DNA from: Planctomycetota bacterium
Lineage (GTDB): Bacteria > Planctomycetota > Phycisphaerae > UBA1845 > UTPLA1
Assembly (NCBI GenBank): GCA_015654675.1
Contig: JAATGM010000025.1
Span: forward strand, 1-58,132
Reading direction: 5' to 3'
DNA length: 58,132 bases
Shown: in pieces, positions 25,391 through 33,527 of the stretch
Numbering within the stretch: position 1 is the stretch's first letter
Layout of the letters: every line of letters starts with the position of its first letter
Notes under the pieces: model-generated
Database searches by the model: none
What the model was told of the DNA's origin: nothing
The model's input: the letters and a program-made list of their open reading frames with translations, nothing else
Made by a program: the position numbers and the translations under genes

Positions 25391-27025
25391 TCATTCCGAT
25401 TGTGGCTCGGTCAGCGCCGGCTGGTCATCCGCGACGGCAACCACCAGATGCCGCTTGAACCAACTGATCAGCGCGCCGGCGGCGAGCGTTGCGAATCCGC
25501 CCAGTAGAAGAAGACCGGCGGCCGGTCGGGGGCTGCGCGTGGCGCCACCGATTGCCACGGCAACGGCATGTCCGGCCAGCAGGACGAGGGCGAGTCCGCG
25601 ATATCGCGTCCACGGCCAGATCGAGCCGAGGACGAACAATATCAAGATGAGTCCGGCGGCGTGCGCGGCGAGCAAATAGCGATGGGGTGTCGCCGAGTCG
25701 AGCATCCAGGGGACGATGGCGAGGAATACTACCGGCGCAGTGCGCCACAGCAGACGTGGGCGGCGAGCGAGCAGATGGATCGCGAACCAGGCGCTCCAGC
25801 CAGCGACCAGACAGATAACCAGGTTGGCTGCCGGTGATCGGTCGGCGAAGAGCCAGACGACGGCGGCGAGATTCGCCGTTAGCGCGGCGACCGCGTCACG
25901 GCGCGAACGGCAGAGCAGCGCCATCAGGCCGAGATAGGCCGTTGCGCCGAACAGCACTGTCGGGCCGATGGCTGCCCGGACGGCGACCGGCGCCATCAGC
26001 GGCGGGGGCATTACGCGGAGAGCCACAAAGATGAGCGCGGCGAATGCGGCGTGGAGAAGAATTGTGGAACCGTGGCCGCGGAATCCGTACCACCAGGCGG
26101 CGGCCGAGAAAATGAACGTGGCGATCAGTGGGTCGCGGAGCCAGAGAGCGAGTGGCTTCATCGGCACGTCGGAATCGAATCCCTGCAAGGCGAGAATCAT
26201 CGCGACGCCGGGCAGAAGTGCGATCGTGAGCAACCCCGGCCGAGACCAGGTGGCCCCCGGCCGGATAGCGGCGAAGCCGACAAAGGTAAGCGCGACGATC
26301 GCAGGCGATGCATAAAACGGACGGGCGTGGCAGAAGAAACCATAGTTCATGCCGATCAGGTGGACAGTTGTTGCAATCAGGGTGATGGCCAGAAAAAGAT
26401 AGTCTTGTCCCGGGGCCAGAATTGCGCCAGCGGCCTCCGAGCGGTGGCCGCGGACGACGGTGACGACTCCCAGAACGAGCGCGGCGAAGGCCCACCATGT
26501 CGCGTAGAGATAGAGCTCGTTCAGGCCATTGTTTGCATCGGAGGTCTTGAGCAATCGGGCGGCGACGGCCAGCAGCACGACGCAACCCATTCCGATGATT
26601 TGCGCGGTCGGCGCGAGACGAAGGCCGAGCGTGCGGCAGGCGAGCCGCAGTTCGCCGATTGCAATCACGCACACGCCCGCTGCCAGGGCGATTCCCAGAT
26701 TCGGGTTTAGCGCCATCAGCTCGATCGTGGCCGCGATGGGACCGGTCCAGAAGACGGCTGCGACGAGAAGCAACGACGGGCGGTCTTCGGGGGAGCGATT
26801 GGCTCGATGAAGTGTGAGCAAAATGGCGGCCACCGCCCATTCATAGAGCTGCAACAGGCAAAGCGTGGCGAAGATGAGCCGGAGATCGCCTGTGACGTCG
26901 GACGGCCCGACCAGGAGCAAGCGGGTTCCGGCGGCGGTGAGACAGGCGCTGATGAGGTACGTCGGATTCTTCTGAATGATCCAGTGGAGAAACCCCTGCA
27001 ACTGCGGGCGCGCGTTGGGCGTCAT
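25391..27025 (-). CDS. Large polytopic membrane protein of unknown function
   Basis: A 544-residue protein with at least a dozen hydrophobic segments and short loops; the final 25 residues (LISWFKRHLVVAVADDQPALTEPQSE) are soluble. The ATG at 27025 is chosen for its perfect AGGAGG site seven bases upstream, rather than the frame-open 27091. No transporter signature or conserved charged motif stands out, and it does not look like a glycosyltransferase with a periplasmic domain. It stands alone: opposite-strand neighbour before it and a 257-bp gap upstream. Confidence 0.75.
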   Translation of the reverse strand: MTPNARPQLQGFLHWIIQKNPTYLISACLTAAGTRLLLVGPSDVTGDLRLIFATLCLLQLYEWAVAAILLTLHRANRSPEDRPSLLLVAAVFWTGPIAATIELMALNPNLGIALAAGVCVIAIGELRLACRTLGLRLAPTAQIIGMGCVVLLAVAARLLKTSDANNGLNELYLYATWWAFAALVLGVVTVVRGHRSEAAGAILAPGQDYLFLAITLIATTVHLIGMNYGFFCHARPFYASPAIVALTFVGFAAIRPGATWSRPGLLTIALLPGVAMILALQGFDSDVPMKPLALWLRDPLIATFIFSAAAWWYGFRGHGSTILLHAAFAALIFVALRVMPPPLMAPVAVRAAIGPTVLFGATAYLGLMALLCRSRRDAVAALTANLAAVVWLFADRSPAANLVICLVAGWSAWFAIHLLARRPRLLWRTAPVVFLAIVPWMLDSATPHRYLLAAHAAGLILILFVLGSIWPWTRYRGLALVLLAGHAVAVAIGGATRSPRPAAGLLLLGGFATLAAGALISWFKRHLVVAVADDQPALTEPQSE

Positions 27026-27282
27026 CGTCTGACCTCCTGCAAGGCAAGACCGCTTCTGAATGCGCACGGACGGTCCGAGCGCATGAATCAACGCGTGAAG
27101 TTGTCGGGAAGGCGTGTGTTGGATTCGACCCGGCGGCAGGAAAACGGATGGAATGATGGCGTGATTATGATGGCGTCGGGTCCGACTCCGTCATTTCGCC
27201 TTGCCAGATTAGTAGAACGTGGCGATTGGAATTTCCACACGCATAGCCAGGAAAATTTGCGTCTGCGTGTGTTATGTGTTGC

Positions 27283-27420
27283 TCATTGACTGCTCCAGGA
27301 CTGGAGCAATTCGGAAGTTTGCTCGGCGGCCTGGGTGGTGGCGGTTTGGATGAACTGCGTCGCGGCCTGCTGGACGGCGAGTTGGAGCGCGGCGGCGGTT
27401 TGTTCGACGGCCTGGCTGGT
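27283..27420 (-). pseudogene. In-frame continuation of the small lipoprotein after an amber stop
   Basis: Directly after the TAG at 27421 the same frame runs for 45 more codons (TSQAVEQTAAALQLAVQQ ... SELLQSWSSQ) to a TGA at 27283. The codons keep a C/G third position, and the sequence is an Ala/Gln/Thr-rich amphipathic helix that fits as a natural extension of the KKAVVEEIKT helix before the stop. Together the two parts would make an 88- or 89-residue lipoprotein with a long helix. I infer a single nonsense change, a read-through signal or a sequencing error; no start codon or ribosome site is visible for the second half alone. Confidence 0.6.
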
Positions 27421-27552
27421 CTATGTCTTGATCTCTTCGACAACGGCTTTCTTGATGTTGCTGAAGAGAAACTCGGCGGCGGTTCCGCAGCCGCTGAGGG
27501 CGAGGAGTGCGGCGATGGCCGCGAGCGGGAGCATGCCGTGCATGCGTTTCAT
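27421..27552 (-). CDS. Small lipoprotein, 43 residues, ended by an amber codon
   Basis: From ATG 27552 with a GGAGG ribosome site, a lipoprotein signal MKRMHGMLPLAAIAALLALSGCG is followed by TAAEFLFSNIKKAVVEEIKT and a TAG stop at 27421-27423. The lipobox is LSGC, with the lipidated Cys at residue 22. The mature part is only 22 residues, too short for an obvious job. The frame continues as strong coding sequence after the stop (see 27283-27420), so this is probably the first half of a longer gene that was broken, or is read through. Confidence 0.65.
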   Translation of the reverse strand: MKRMHGMLPLAAIAALLALSGCGTAAEFLFSNIKKAVVEEIKT

Positions 27553-27750
27553 GGGTGGACCTCCAGAGCAGCGGCCGTGCGGGGATGTGGTTCGGCGGGC
27601 TGAATCATTATAGCGCGGCCCGGCGGCACGGTTGCGGGGAACGACCCGTCGCTGGCGCTCCGGGCTCTGACAGGGGCGCGGCAGTTGCTCAATGGGGAGA
27701 GCGTTGGAGGGTGCCCTGCCGGGCGGAGAATCTCGCTGTTTGCGGGATTT

Positions 27751-27788
27751 GCCCTCACCCCAACCCTCTCCCGAGGGGAGAGGGGGGC
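27751..27788. repeat. Palindromic CCCTCACCC-type intergenic repeat
   Basis: A hairpin with arms CCCTCTCC and GGAGAGGG (27764-27771 with 27777-27784), preceded by CCCTCACCCCAA. This is the wording of a widespread environmental intergenic repeat, present again at 27821-27867 and, degenerate, near 29793. The stretch 27553-27987 has no gene. Confidence 0.6.
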
Positions 27789-27820
27789 GCTGCCTGGTGT
27801 GGAGTTTCGCTGTTGAGTTG

Positions 27821-27895
27821 GTCTCACCCCTCACCCTAGCCCTCTCCCCTCGACGGGGAGAAGGAAAAGCTCAGCCCCAGAGGACGAGGCCGGTG
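27821..27895. repeat. Second intergenic repeat, ending in a 25-bp block also found in glgP
   Basis: Arms CTCCCC and GGGGAG (27844-27849 with 27855-27860) follow CTCACCCCTCACCCTAGCC. The tail 27871-27895 matches 29853-29877, the last codons of glgP, at 23 of 25 positions. Confidence 0.55.
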
Positions 27896-27987
27896 AAGCG
27901 GCCCGGCCGGCCGGAGAGAGAGATGTAATCCCTCCTCGATGCCGGCCTCTCTGGACAAAATTTGCCGCGGCCCTACTGTCGTCCCGC

Positions 27988-29739
27988 ATGTTGCATTCCT
28001 CGGCATTCCGCGTACGGACTTTTCTTCTCGCTATCTTCCTGCCGTCACTTGCGGCGGGCCTGCAGATCGCCCCTGCCCAGCCGCTGCGATTTGAGGTTTC
28101 GGTCGCCGAGAAGCTTGGCGCGGGGCCGATTGACGGGCGCGTGCTGCTGCTCATCTCGACCTCCGACGAGAAGGAGCCGAGATTTCAGATATCCGAAGGG
28201 GTTCAATCGCAGCAGGTCTTCGGGGTCGATGCCGACGGGTTGCGGCCGGGAAACTCTGTGACCATCGATCGGGCGGCGCTGGGCTACCCGCTCGAGTCGC
28301 TGAGCGGCGTTCCCGCGGGCGACTACTTCGTGCAGGCCGTGCTGCACCGATATGAGACGTTTCATCGCGCCGACGGCCACGTCGTCAAGCTGCCGATGGA
28401 CCGCGGCGAAGGGCAGCACTGGAACCTCGCCCCCGGCAATCTCTACAGTACGCCGCGCAAGATGCATGTCGATCCGGCCGCGTCTGAGCCGATCCGGATC
28501 GTGCTCGATCAGCAGATCCCGCCGATCGTGCCGCCGAAGGACACTCAATATGTCCGGCACGTGCGCGTGGAAAGCAAGCTGCTGACGAAGTTCTGGGGCC
28601 GGCCGGTTTCCCTTGGCGCTGTGGTGCTGCTGCCCAAGGGCTTTGATGAGCATCCCGAATCGCGCTATCCGCTGATGCTGAATCACGGCCACTTCGAGGA
28701 GGGCTTCAGTGAATTCCGCGAGGATCCGCTGGACCCCGACCTCAAGCCCGACTACAGCGATCGATTCCACATGGCCGGCTACAACCGCGTCCAACAGAAG
28801 GTCGCGCACGAGTTCTACCAGGACTGGACCAAGCCGGATTTTCCGCGATTCGTCGTCGTCAAGGTTCAACATGCAAATCCGTTCTACGACGACTCCTACG
28901 CGGTGAACTCCGCGAACCTGGGGCCGTATGGCGATGCGATCATGACCGAGCTGCTGCCGGCCATTGAGAAACAGTTCCGCTGCATCGGCCAGGGGTGGGC
29001 GCGGTTCACCTACGGCGGATCGACGGGCGGGTGGGAAGCGCTGGCGGTGCAGATGTTCTATCCCGACGCGTTCAACGGCTGCTTCGCCGCCTGCCCGGAC
29101 CCGATCGACTTCCGCTCGTATGGCGCGGTGAACATCTACTCGGACAAGAACGCCTATTTCGCGCAGGGGCCCTGGGAGCGGGTCCCGCGGCCGGCCACGC
29201 GCGACGGGCGCGGAATCATGACAGCGACGCTGGAAGAGTCCAATCGCCGCGAACTTGTCATCGGAACACACAGCCGATCGGGAGAGCAGTGGGATATCTG
29301 GGAGGCGGTCTTCAGTCCGGTCGGGGCGGACGGCTACCCCGCCCGCATCTGGGACAAGCGGACCGGGGCGATCGACCCGGCCATTGCCGCCTACTGGCGC
29401 GAGCACTACGACCTGCGCCATATCCTGCAGCGCGACTGGCCGACGCTCGGGCCGAAACTCGCGGGCAAGATTCATATCTACTGCGGCACGATGGATAACT
29501 TCTTTCTGAATAACGCGGTCGTCCTGATGGAGGACTTCCTGCGAACCACGACGAATCCGCCGTATGGCGGAGTGGTGGATTACGGATGCGGCGCGGAACA
29601 TTGCTGGAACGGTGACCATTCGCGGCCCATCGCGATCAGTCGGTTGCGGTACCACCAGATGTATCTCGACCAGATTCTGAAGCGGATCGCCGCGACGGCG
29701 CCGCCGGGGGCGGATGTCACGAGTTGGCGCTACAAGTAG
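27988..29739 (+). CDS. Secreted alpha/beta-hydrolase (esterase-like) protein
   Basis: A 583-residue protein with a signal peptide (MLHSSAFRVRTFLLAIFLP). Residues about 30-170 form a beta-rich N-terminal domain; the rest is an esterase-D-like alpha/beta hydrolase: the nucleophile is in YGGSTGGWEAL (serine near 345), followed by the PDAFNGCFAACPDPIDFR segment, and the likely catalytic His is in CGAEHCWNGDH. The second acid is not certain. Family knowledge: such enzymes are feruloyl/acetyl esterases or trehalose-ester-type enzymes, but the substrate cannot be told. The ATG at 27988 begins the signal peptide. It is followed by repeat DNA and the end of glgP on the other strand. Confidence 0.82.
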   Translation: MLHSSAFRVRTFLLAIFLPSLAAGLQIAPAQPLRFEVSVAEKLGAGPIDGRVLLLISTSDEKEPRFQISEGVQSQQVFGVDADGLRPGNSVTIDRAALGYPLESLSGVPAGDYFVQAVLHRYETFHRADGHVVKLPMDRGEGQHWNLAPGNLYSTPRKMHVDPAASEPIRIVLDQQIPPIVPPKDTQYVRHVRVESKLLTKFWGRPVSLGAVVLLPKGFDEHPESRYPLMLNHGHFEEGFSEFREDPLDPDLKPDYSDRFHMAGYNRVQQKVAHEFYQDWTKPDFPRFVVVKVQHANPFYDDSYAVNSANLGPYGDAIMTELLPAIEKQFRCIGQGWARFTYGGSTGGWEALAVQMFYPDAFNGCFAACPDPIDFRSYGAVNIYSDKNAYFAQGPWERVPRPATRDGRGIMTATLEESNRRELVIGTHSRSGEQWDIWEAVFSPVGADGYPARIWDKRTGAIDPAIAAYWREHYDLRHILQRDWPTLGPKLAGKIHIYCGTMDNFFLNNAVVLMEDFLRTTTNPPYGGVVDYGCGAEHCWNGDHSRPIAISRLRYHQMYLDQILKRIAATAPPGADVTSWRYK

Positions 29740-29784
29740 ATGGCGGCGGATCGGCGCCGCTGGCTCGAAGATGTCCGCACTGCT

Positions 29785-29877
29785 CGCAGAGCTCTCTCCC
29801 ACGGGGAAAGGGGGTTAGCCGTCACCCTTCGCTCTCGCAAGGTGAGAGGGCGTCAGCCCCAGAGAACGAGACCGGTG
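29785..29877. repeat. Degenerate intergenic repeat at the end of glgP
   Basis: CTCTCTCCCACGGGGAAAGG followed by CTCTC...GAGAG (29832-29836 with 29844-29848) and then a 25-bp block (29853-29877) that is the coding end of glgP and is repeated at 27871. It lies in the 113-bp gap 29740-29852 plus the last codons of glgP. Confidence 0.45.
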
Positions 29878-32420
29878 TCGTAGCGGTGGGCGAGGTGGTC
29901 GTGTTTCGGGACTACTCGGACGGCGAAGCCGTGGCGGCCGGAGCGCTGGCAGGCGAAGAGGCCTTTGAACCAGGCGCGGCCTTCAACGATGGAGCCTTCG
30001 ACCGTCATCTGGTCGCTGCGGCCGGCGACGATGTTGCCGGAAGTGTCGAGATTGCCCTGGTAGAGTTCGACGGCGACTTCCTCGGGGCGGACCTGATCAA
30101 GGCGGACGAGGGCGCGGACGTGCATCTGCGAGCCGACGGCTAGCTCGCCGTGTTCGGCGGTTTCGACCTGCTCGACGCGGACGTTGGTCCAGCGCTTGCC
30201 CATCGACTCCTTCCAGGCGGAGAGTTCTTTCGCGGCGGCAAACTCATTCTTTGAGAGCTCAATCCAGCGGTCGGCGGCGCGGGCGTAAAGCTTCGTTGCG
30301 TACTCCTCGATCATGCGGGCGGTGTTAAAGAGCGGGGTGATGGTGCGCATCGACGCCTTCATGCGGGCGATCCAGCGGCGCGGGAGACCGTCGGCCGTGC
30401 GGTCGTAGAACATGGGGACGATTTCTTTTTCGAGCAGCTCGTAGATGGCCTCGCCTTCGACGTAGTTCTGATATTCGGGGTCTTCGTAGATCTGGCCGTC
30501 ACCGATGGCCCAGCCGTTGCCGCCGTCGTAGGCCTCGGGCCACCAGCCGTCGAGGACGGACATGTTGAGCCCGCCGTTGGGGGCGACCTTCATGCCGCTG
30601 GTGCCGGAGGCCTCCTGGGGTTTGACGGGATTATTGAGCCAGATGTCGCAGCCCTGAACGAGGTAGCGGGCGGTGTTCATGTCGTGATTTTCGAGAAAGA
30701 CGAGGCGACGCCGGAACTCGGGGCGGCGCGTGGCGGCGAGGATGTTCTTGATGATGTCTTTGCCGCGTTCGTCGCGCGGGTGGGCCTTGCCGGCGATGAC
30801 GATCTGAACGGGGCGATCACGATCGGCGAGGATGCGGAGCAGGCGTTCCGGGTCGCGGAAGATGAGAGCGCCGCGCTTGTAGGGAGCGAAGCGGCGGGCG
30901 AAGCCGATGGTGAGGGCTTCGGGGTCGAGGCATTCGTCGGCCTGCTTGATTTCGGCGGGCGGCGCGCCGCGGCGGCGGAGCTGCTCTTTCAAGTGGAAGC
31001 GGGTGAACTCGACGAGGCGTTCGCGACAGCGTTCGTGGGCGCGGTAGACCTCGGCGTCGGGGATTTCAGCGACTTTTTGCCAGATGGAGTGGTCGGCGGC
31101 GTTGTCGGACCAGCCGGGGCCGAGATACCGCTCGAGCAGGGTCTGCATTTCGACGGAGATCCAGGTCTTGGTGTGGACGCCATTGGTGATGGAGAGGATC
31201 GGGACTTCGTCTTTGGGTGCGCCGGGCCAGACATTGCAGAACATGTTGCGCGAGACGGAGCCGTGGAGCTCACTGACGCCATTGGCGTTGCCGGCCAGGC
31301 GCAGGGCCATGACGGCCATGTTGAACTTCTTTTCGGCCGGGTTGGAGGCATCCACCTTCCCGAGGTTGATGAACTCGACCAGGTTGAGGCCGATCGATTT
31401 CACGTACTTGCCAAAGTATTTTTCGATGAGCTCGGGCTCGAAGCGGTCGATGCCGGCGGGGACGGGGGTGTGGGTGGTGAAGACGTGGCTGGGGGCGACG
31501 GCTTCGCGGGCTTCGCCGAAGTGGAGCTTGCGGCGGTCCATGACCTGACGGATGCGCTCGACGGAGAGGAAGGCGGCGTGGCCTTCGTTCATGTGGCAGA
31601 CGGCGGGCGTGATGCCGAGGGCGTCGAGGGCGCGGACGCCGCCGATGCCGAGGACGATTTCCTGGCGGATGCGCTGCTCGGTATCGCCGCCATAGAGGCG
31701 CGCGGTGATTTCGCGGTCGAGCGGGTCGTTGTCGGCGAGGTCGGTGTCGAGCAGGTAAAGTGGGACGCGGCCGACCTGGACTTTCCAGACGGCAGCGTGG
31801 ACGACGCGCGGGCCGACTTCGACGTCGATGACGAGCTGACGGTCGTCGTCCTTCGTGACGCGCGAGAGCGGCATCTGGTAGAAGTCGAGCGGCGGGTATT
31901 CCTCGATCTGCATGCCGTCGACGGCGAGACGCTGGTGGAAGTAGCCCTGACGATAGAGGAGACCGATGCCGACGAGCGGGAGGCCGAGGTCGCTGGCGCT
32001 CTTAAGATGGTCGCCGGCGAGTACGCCGAGGCCACCGGAGTAGATTGGGAGACTTTCGTGAACGCCGAACTCCATGGAGAAGTAGGCGATGGTGAGAGCG
32101 CCGTCGAGTTTGGCGAGGTGGGGAAACTTTTCCTGGAACCAGGCATTGCGTTTCTGATAGACGTGGAGCTTGTCGAGGACTCTGTCCATTTGAGCGAGGA
32201 GGGCTGTGTCGGCCGCGACTTGTTCGAGTCGCTTGGCGCCGAGGAGCGAGAGGAGCTTAACGGGGTTATGTTCGACTTCGTCCCAGAGGTCAGGATCGAG
32301 CTGGCGGAAGAGGTCGGTGGCGTCGGCGTTCCAGCTCCACCAGAGGTTGAGGGCTAGTTCGCGAAGTCGCTGAAGGGGTTTGGGAAGCGACGGGACGACA
32401 GTAAAGGTCCGAATCTGCAT
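29853..32420 (-). CDS. glgP: Alpha-glucan phosphorylase (GlgP, DUF3417 type)
   Basis: An 855-residue PLP enzyme that releases glucose 1-phosphate from glycogen or maltodextrin in the cytoplasm. The N-terminal DUF3417 region (LPKPLQRLRELALNLWWSWN) marks the shorter bacterial/archaeal form. Further signs are IAYFSMEFGVHESLPIYSGGLGVLAGDHLK, FTTHTPVPAGIDRF, the RFAPYKRG segment, and the PLP lysine in EASGTSGMKVAPNGG. The chain ends in TGLVLWG. The ATG at 32420 begins the typical MQIRTFTVVP. It is a single gene, divergent from the membrane protein at 32577. With the GH31 enzyme at 21870 it suggests alpha-glucan use. Confidence 0.95.
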   Translation of the reverse strand: MQIRTFTVVPSLPKPLQRLRELALNLWWSWNADATDLFRQLDPDLWDEVEHNPVKLLSLLGAKRLEQVAADTALLAQMDRVLDKLHVYQKRNAWFQEKFPHLAKLDGALTIAYFSMEFGVHESLPIYSGGLGVLAGDHLKSASDLGLPLVGIGLLYRQGYFHQRLAVDGMQIEEYPPLDFYQMPLSRVTKDDDRQLVIDVEVGPRVVHAAVWKVQVGRVPLYLLDTDLADNDPLDREITARLYGGDTEQRIRQEIVLGIGGVRALDALGITPAVCHMNEGHAAFLSVERIRQVMDRRKLHFGEAREAVAPSHVFTTHTPVPAGIDRFEPELIEKYFGKYVKSIGLNLVEFINLGKVDASNPAEKKFNMAVMALRLAGNANGVSELHGSVSRNMFCNVWPGAPKDEVPILSITNGVHTKTWISVEMQTLLERYLGPGWSDNAADHSIWQKVAEIPDAEVYRAHERCRERLVEFTRFHLKEQLRRRGAPPAEIKQADECLDPEALTIGFARRFAPYKRGALIFRDPERLLRILADRDRPVQIVIAGKAHPRDERGKDIIKNILAATRRPEFRRRLVFLENHDMNTARYLVQGCDIWLNNPVKPQEASGTSGMKVAPNGGLNMSVLDGWWPEAYDGGNGWAIGDGQIYEDPEYQNYVEGEAIYELLEKEIVPMFYDRTADGLPRRWIARMKASMRTITPLFNTARMIEEYATKLYARAADRWIELSKNEFAAAKELSAWKESMGKRWTNVRVEQVETAEHGELAVGSQMHVRALVRLDQVRPEEVAVELYQGNLDTSGNIVAGRSDQMTVEGSIVEGRAWFKGLFACQRSGRHGFAVRVVPKHDHLAHRYDTGLVLWG

Positions 32421-32576
32421 TATCTGTACTCGGGGTATCGTCGATTTCGGGCCTGCGAAAACGTTTTCGCAAGTTTGGGAACCCCTAGCGTGCGGCCGAG
32501 GGCGAGGTTCGTCAAGTCGGGGTGACGGCGATTAGCATGGGGTATTACTTACTGGCGCGCGGCGTGGTGTGGCGGA

Positions 32577-33482
32577 ATGACGACGAAGCTGGACAACGAG
32601 GCGACGGCTGAACGGCGCGACGGCGCAACAATGCCGACTCGATGGCGCGCGATGGCGGATGCGGCGCGCTTCATGCTCTCGTTTCATGTCGGGCTGACGA
32701 GCGACGATCGGCGCTACTTAGGTCGCGTCATCTTCTGGGTGGCGCCGCTGGGCCTCGCAATCGGGTTGGCGTGGGCTGGCGCGTTTCGCGGAGCGTGGCG
32801 GCTGTTCGGCGAGACGGAAGGCCGCGATCGCGTGATCCCGGCGCTGGTGGTCGTCTTGCTGGAGGCGCTCGTAACCGGCCGATATTTGCCGCTGGCGTTG
32901 TGCCGCGTGGTGGATGTGCTGGAAACCGGTGGCGGCGCGGTCACGGCGCGGGCCGTGGATGACCTTTCGACGCCGCCGCGATTTCGCGGAACGCTGCTGC
33001 TCGTCCTGCTGGTGCTGACGCAGTGGGTGCTTATTCTCAGCGTGCCGCGCTGGAACGCGTGGTGGCCGACCGATTGGCGGCGGTATTTCAACTTCCTCTA
33101 CCCGGAACCCATCTATCGTCCGTTGTTGCTCGCGCCATTGTGGGGGCGATGGGCGATTTTGCTGGCGGCGTGCGTCGGGCGAACGGCGCGCGGGGCCGAT
33201 GCGGCGACGGCGGCGATGTGCGCCGAGATGACGCCGGCGCGGCTGCTACGACACTCGATCCTGCCGCTCACGCTGTCGTGCATCTATTTCAGCCGGGAGC
33301 AGAACTTTTTGATCGGGGCGGTGATCGGTTTGGCGGTTTTCGCGATTAGCTATCTGTCGAGTGTGTTCATGGCGCGAGGCGTGGGCGGCCAGACGCGATC
33401 GACGCTCCTGGCGACCGGGCAGGTGGCGCAGATCGTGTTTCTGATCGTGTATCGGGCGCTTTGGCCGAAAATTCACCTTTGA
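32577..33482 (+). CDS. CobS-like membrane protein lacking the catalytic motif
   Basis: A 301-residue membrane protein with six or seven hydrophobic segments. Its C-terminal GVGGQTRSTLLATGQVAQIVFLI and a middle LLAPLWGRWAILLAA follow the pattern of CobS (adenosylcobinamide-GDP ribazoletransferase), as does VTGRYLPLALCRVVDVLE against the family's TGGFHLDGLADTCDG. But the first two aspartates of that motif are replaced, and GGQTGDT is GGQTRST, so I infer a CobS-fold protein without this catalysis. It could also be an unrelated membrane protein with chance resemblance. It lies 45 bases before comEC and may be co-transcribed with it. No other cobalamin genes are near. Confidence 0.5.
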   Translation: MTTKLDNEATAERRDGATMPTRWRAMADAARFMLSFHVGLTSDDRRYLGRVIFWVAPLGLAIGLAWAGAFRGAWRLFGETEGRDRVIPALVVVLLEALVTGRYLPLALCRVVDVLETGGGAVTARAVDDLSTPPRFRGTLLLVLLVLTQWVLILSVPRWNAWWPTDWRRYFNFLYPEPIYRPLLLAPLWGRWAILLAACVGRTARGADAATAAMCAEMTPARLLRHSILPLTLSCIYFSREQNFLIGAVIGLAVFAISYLSSVFMARGVGGQTRSTLLATGQVAQIVFLIVYRALWPKIHL

Positions 33483-33527
33483 TGAGAGCTTGGCGAGTCA
33501 GTCAGCGGCAAGGTCTAATGGGCGGGG

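Noticed and set aside
28045-29802. 585-residue minus strand open frame opposite the esterase-like gene
   Set aside because: Shadow with Arg/Asp/Val-rich low-information sequence; the + frame has a signal peptide and serine motif.
30684-32357. 557-residue + strand open frame opposite glgP
   Set aside because: It is an antisense shadow of glgP with Asp/Glu/Val/Gly-biased composition and no domain; the minus frame is a clear phosphorylase.
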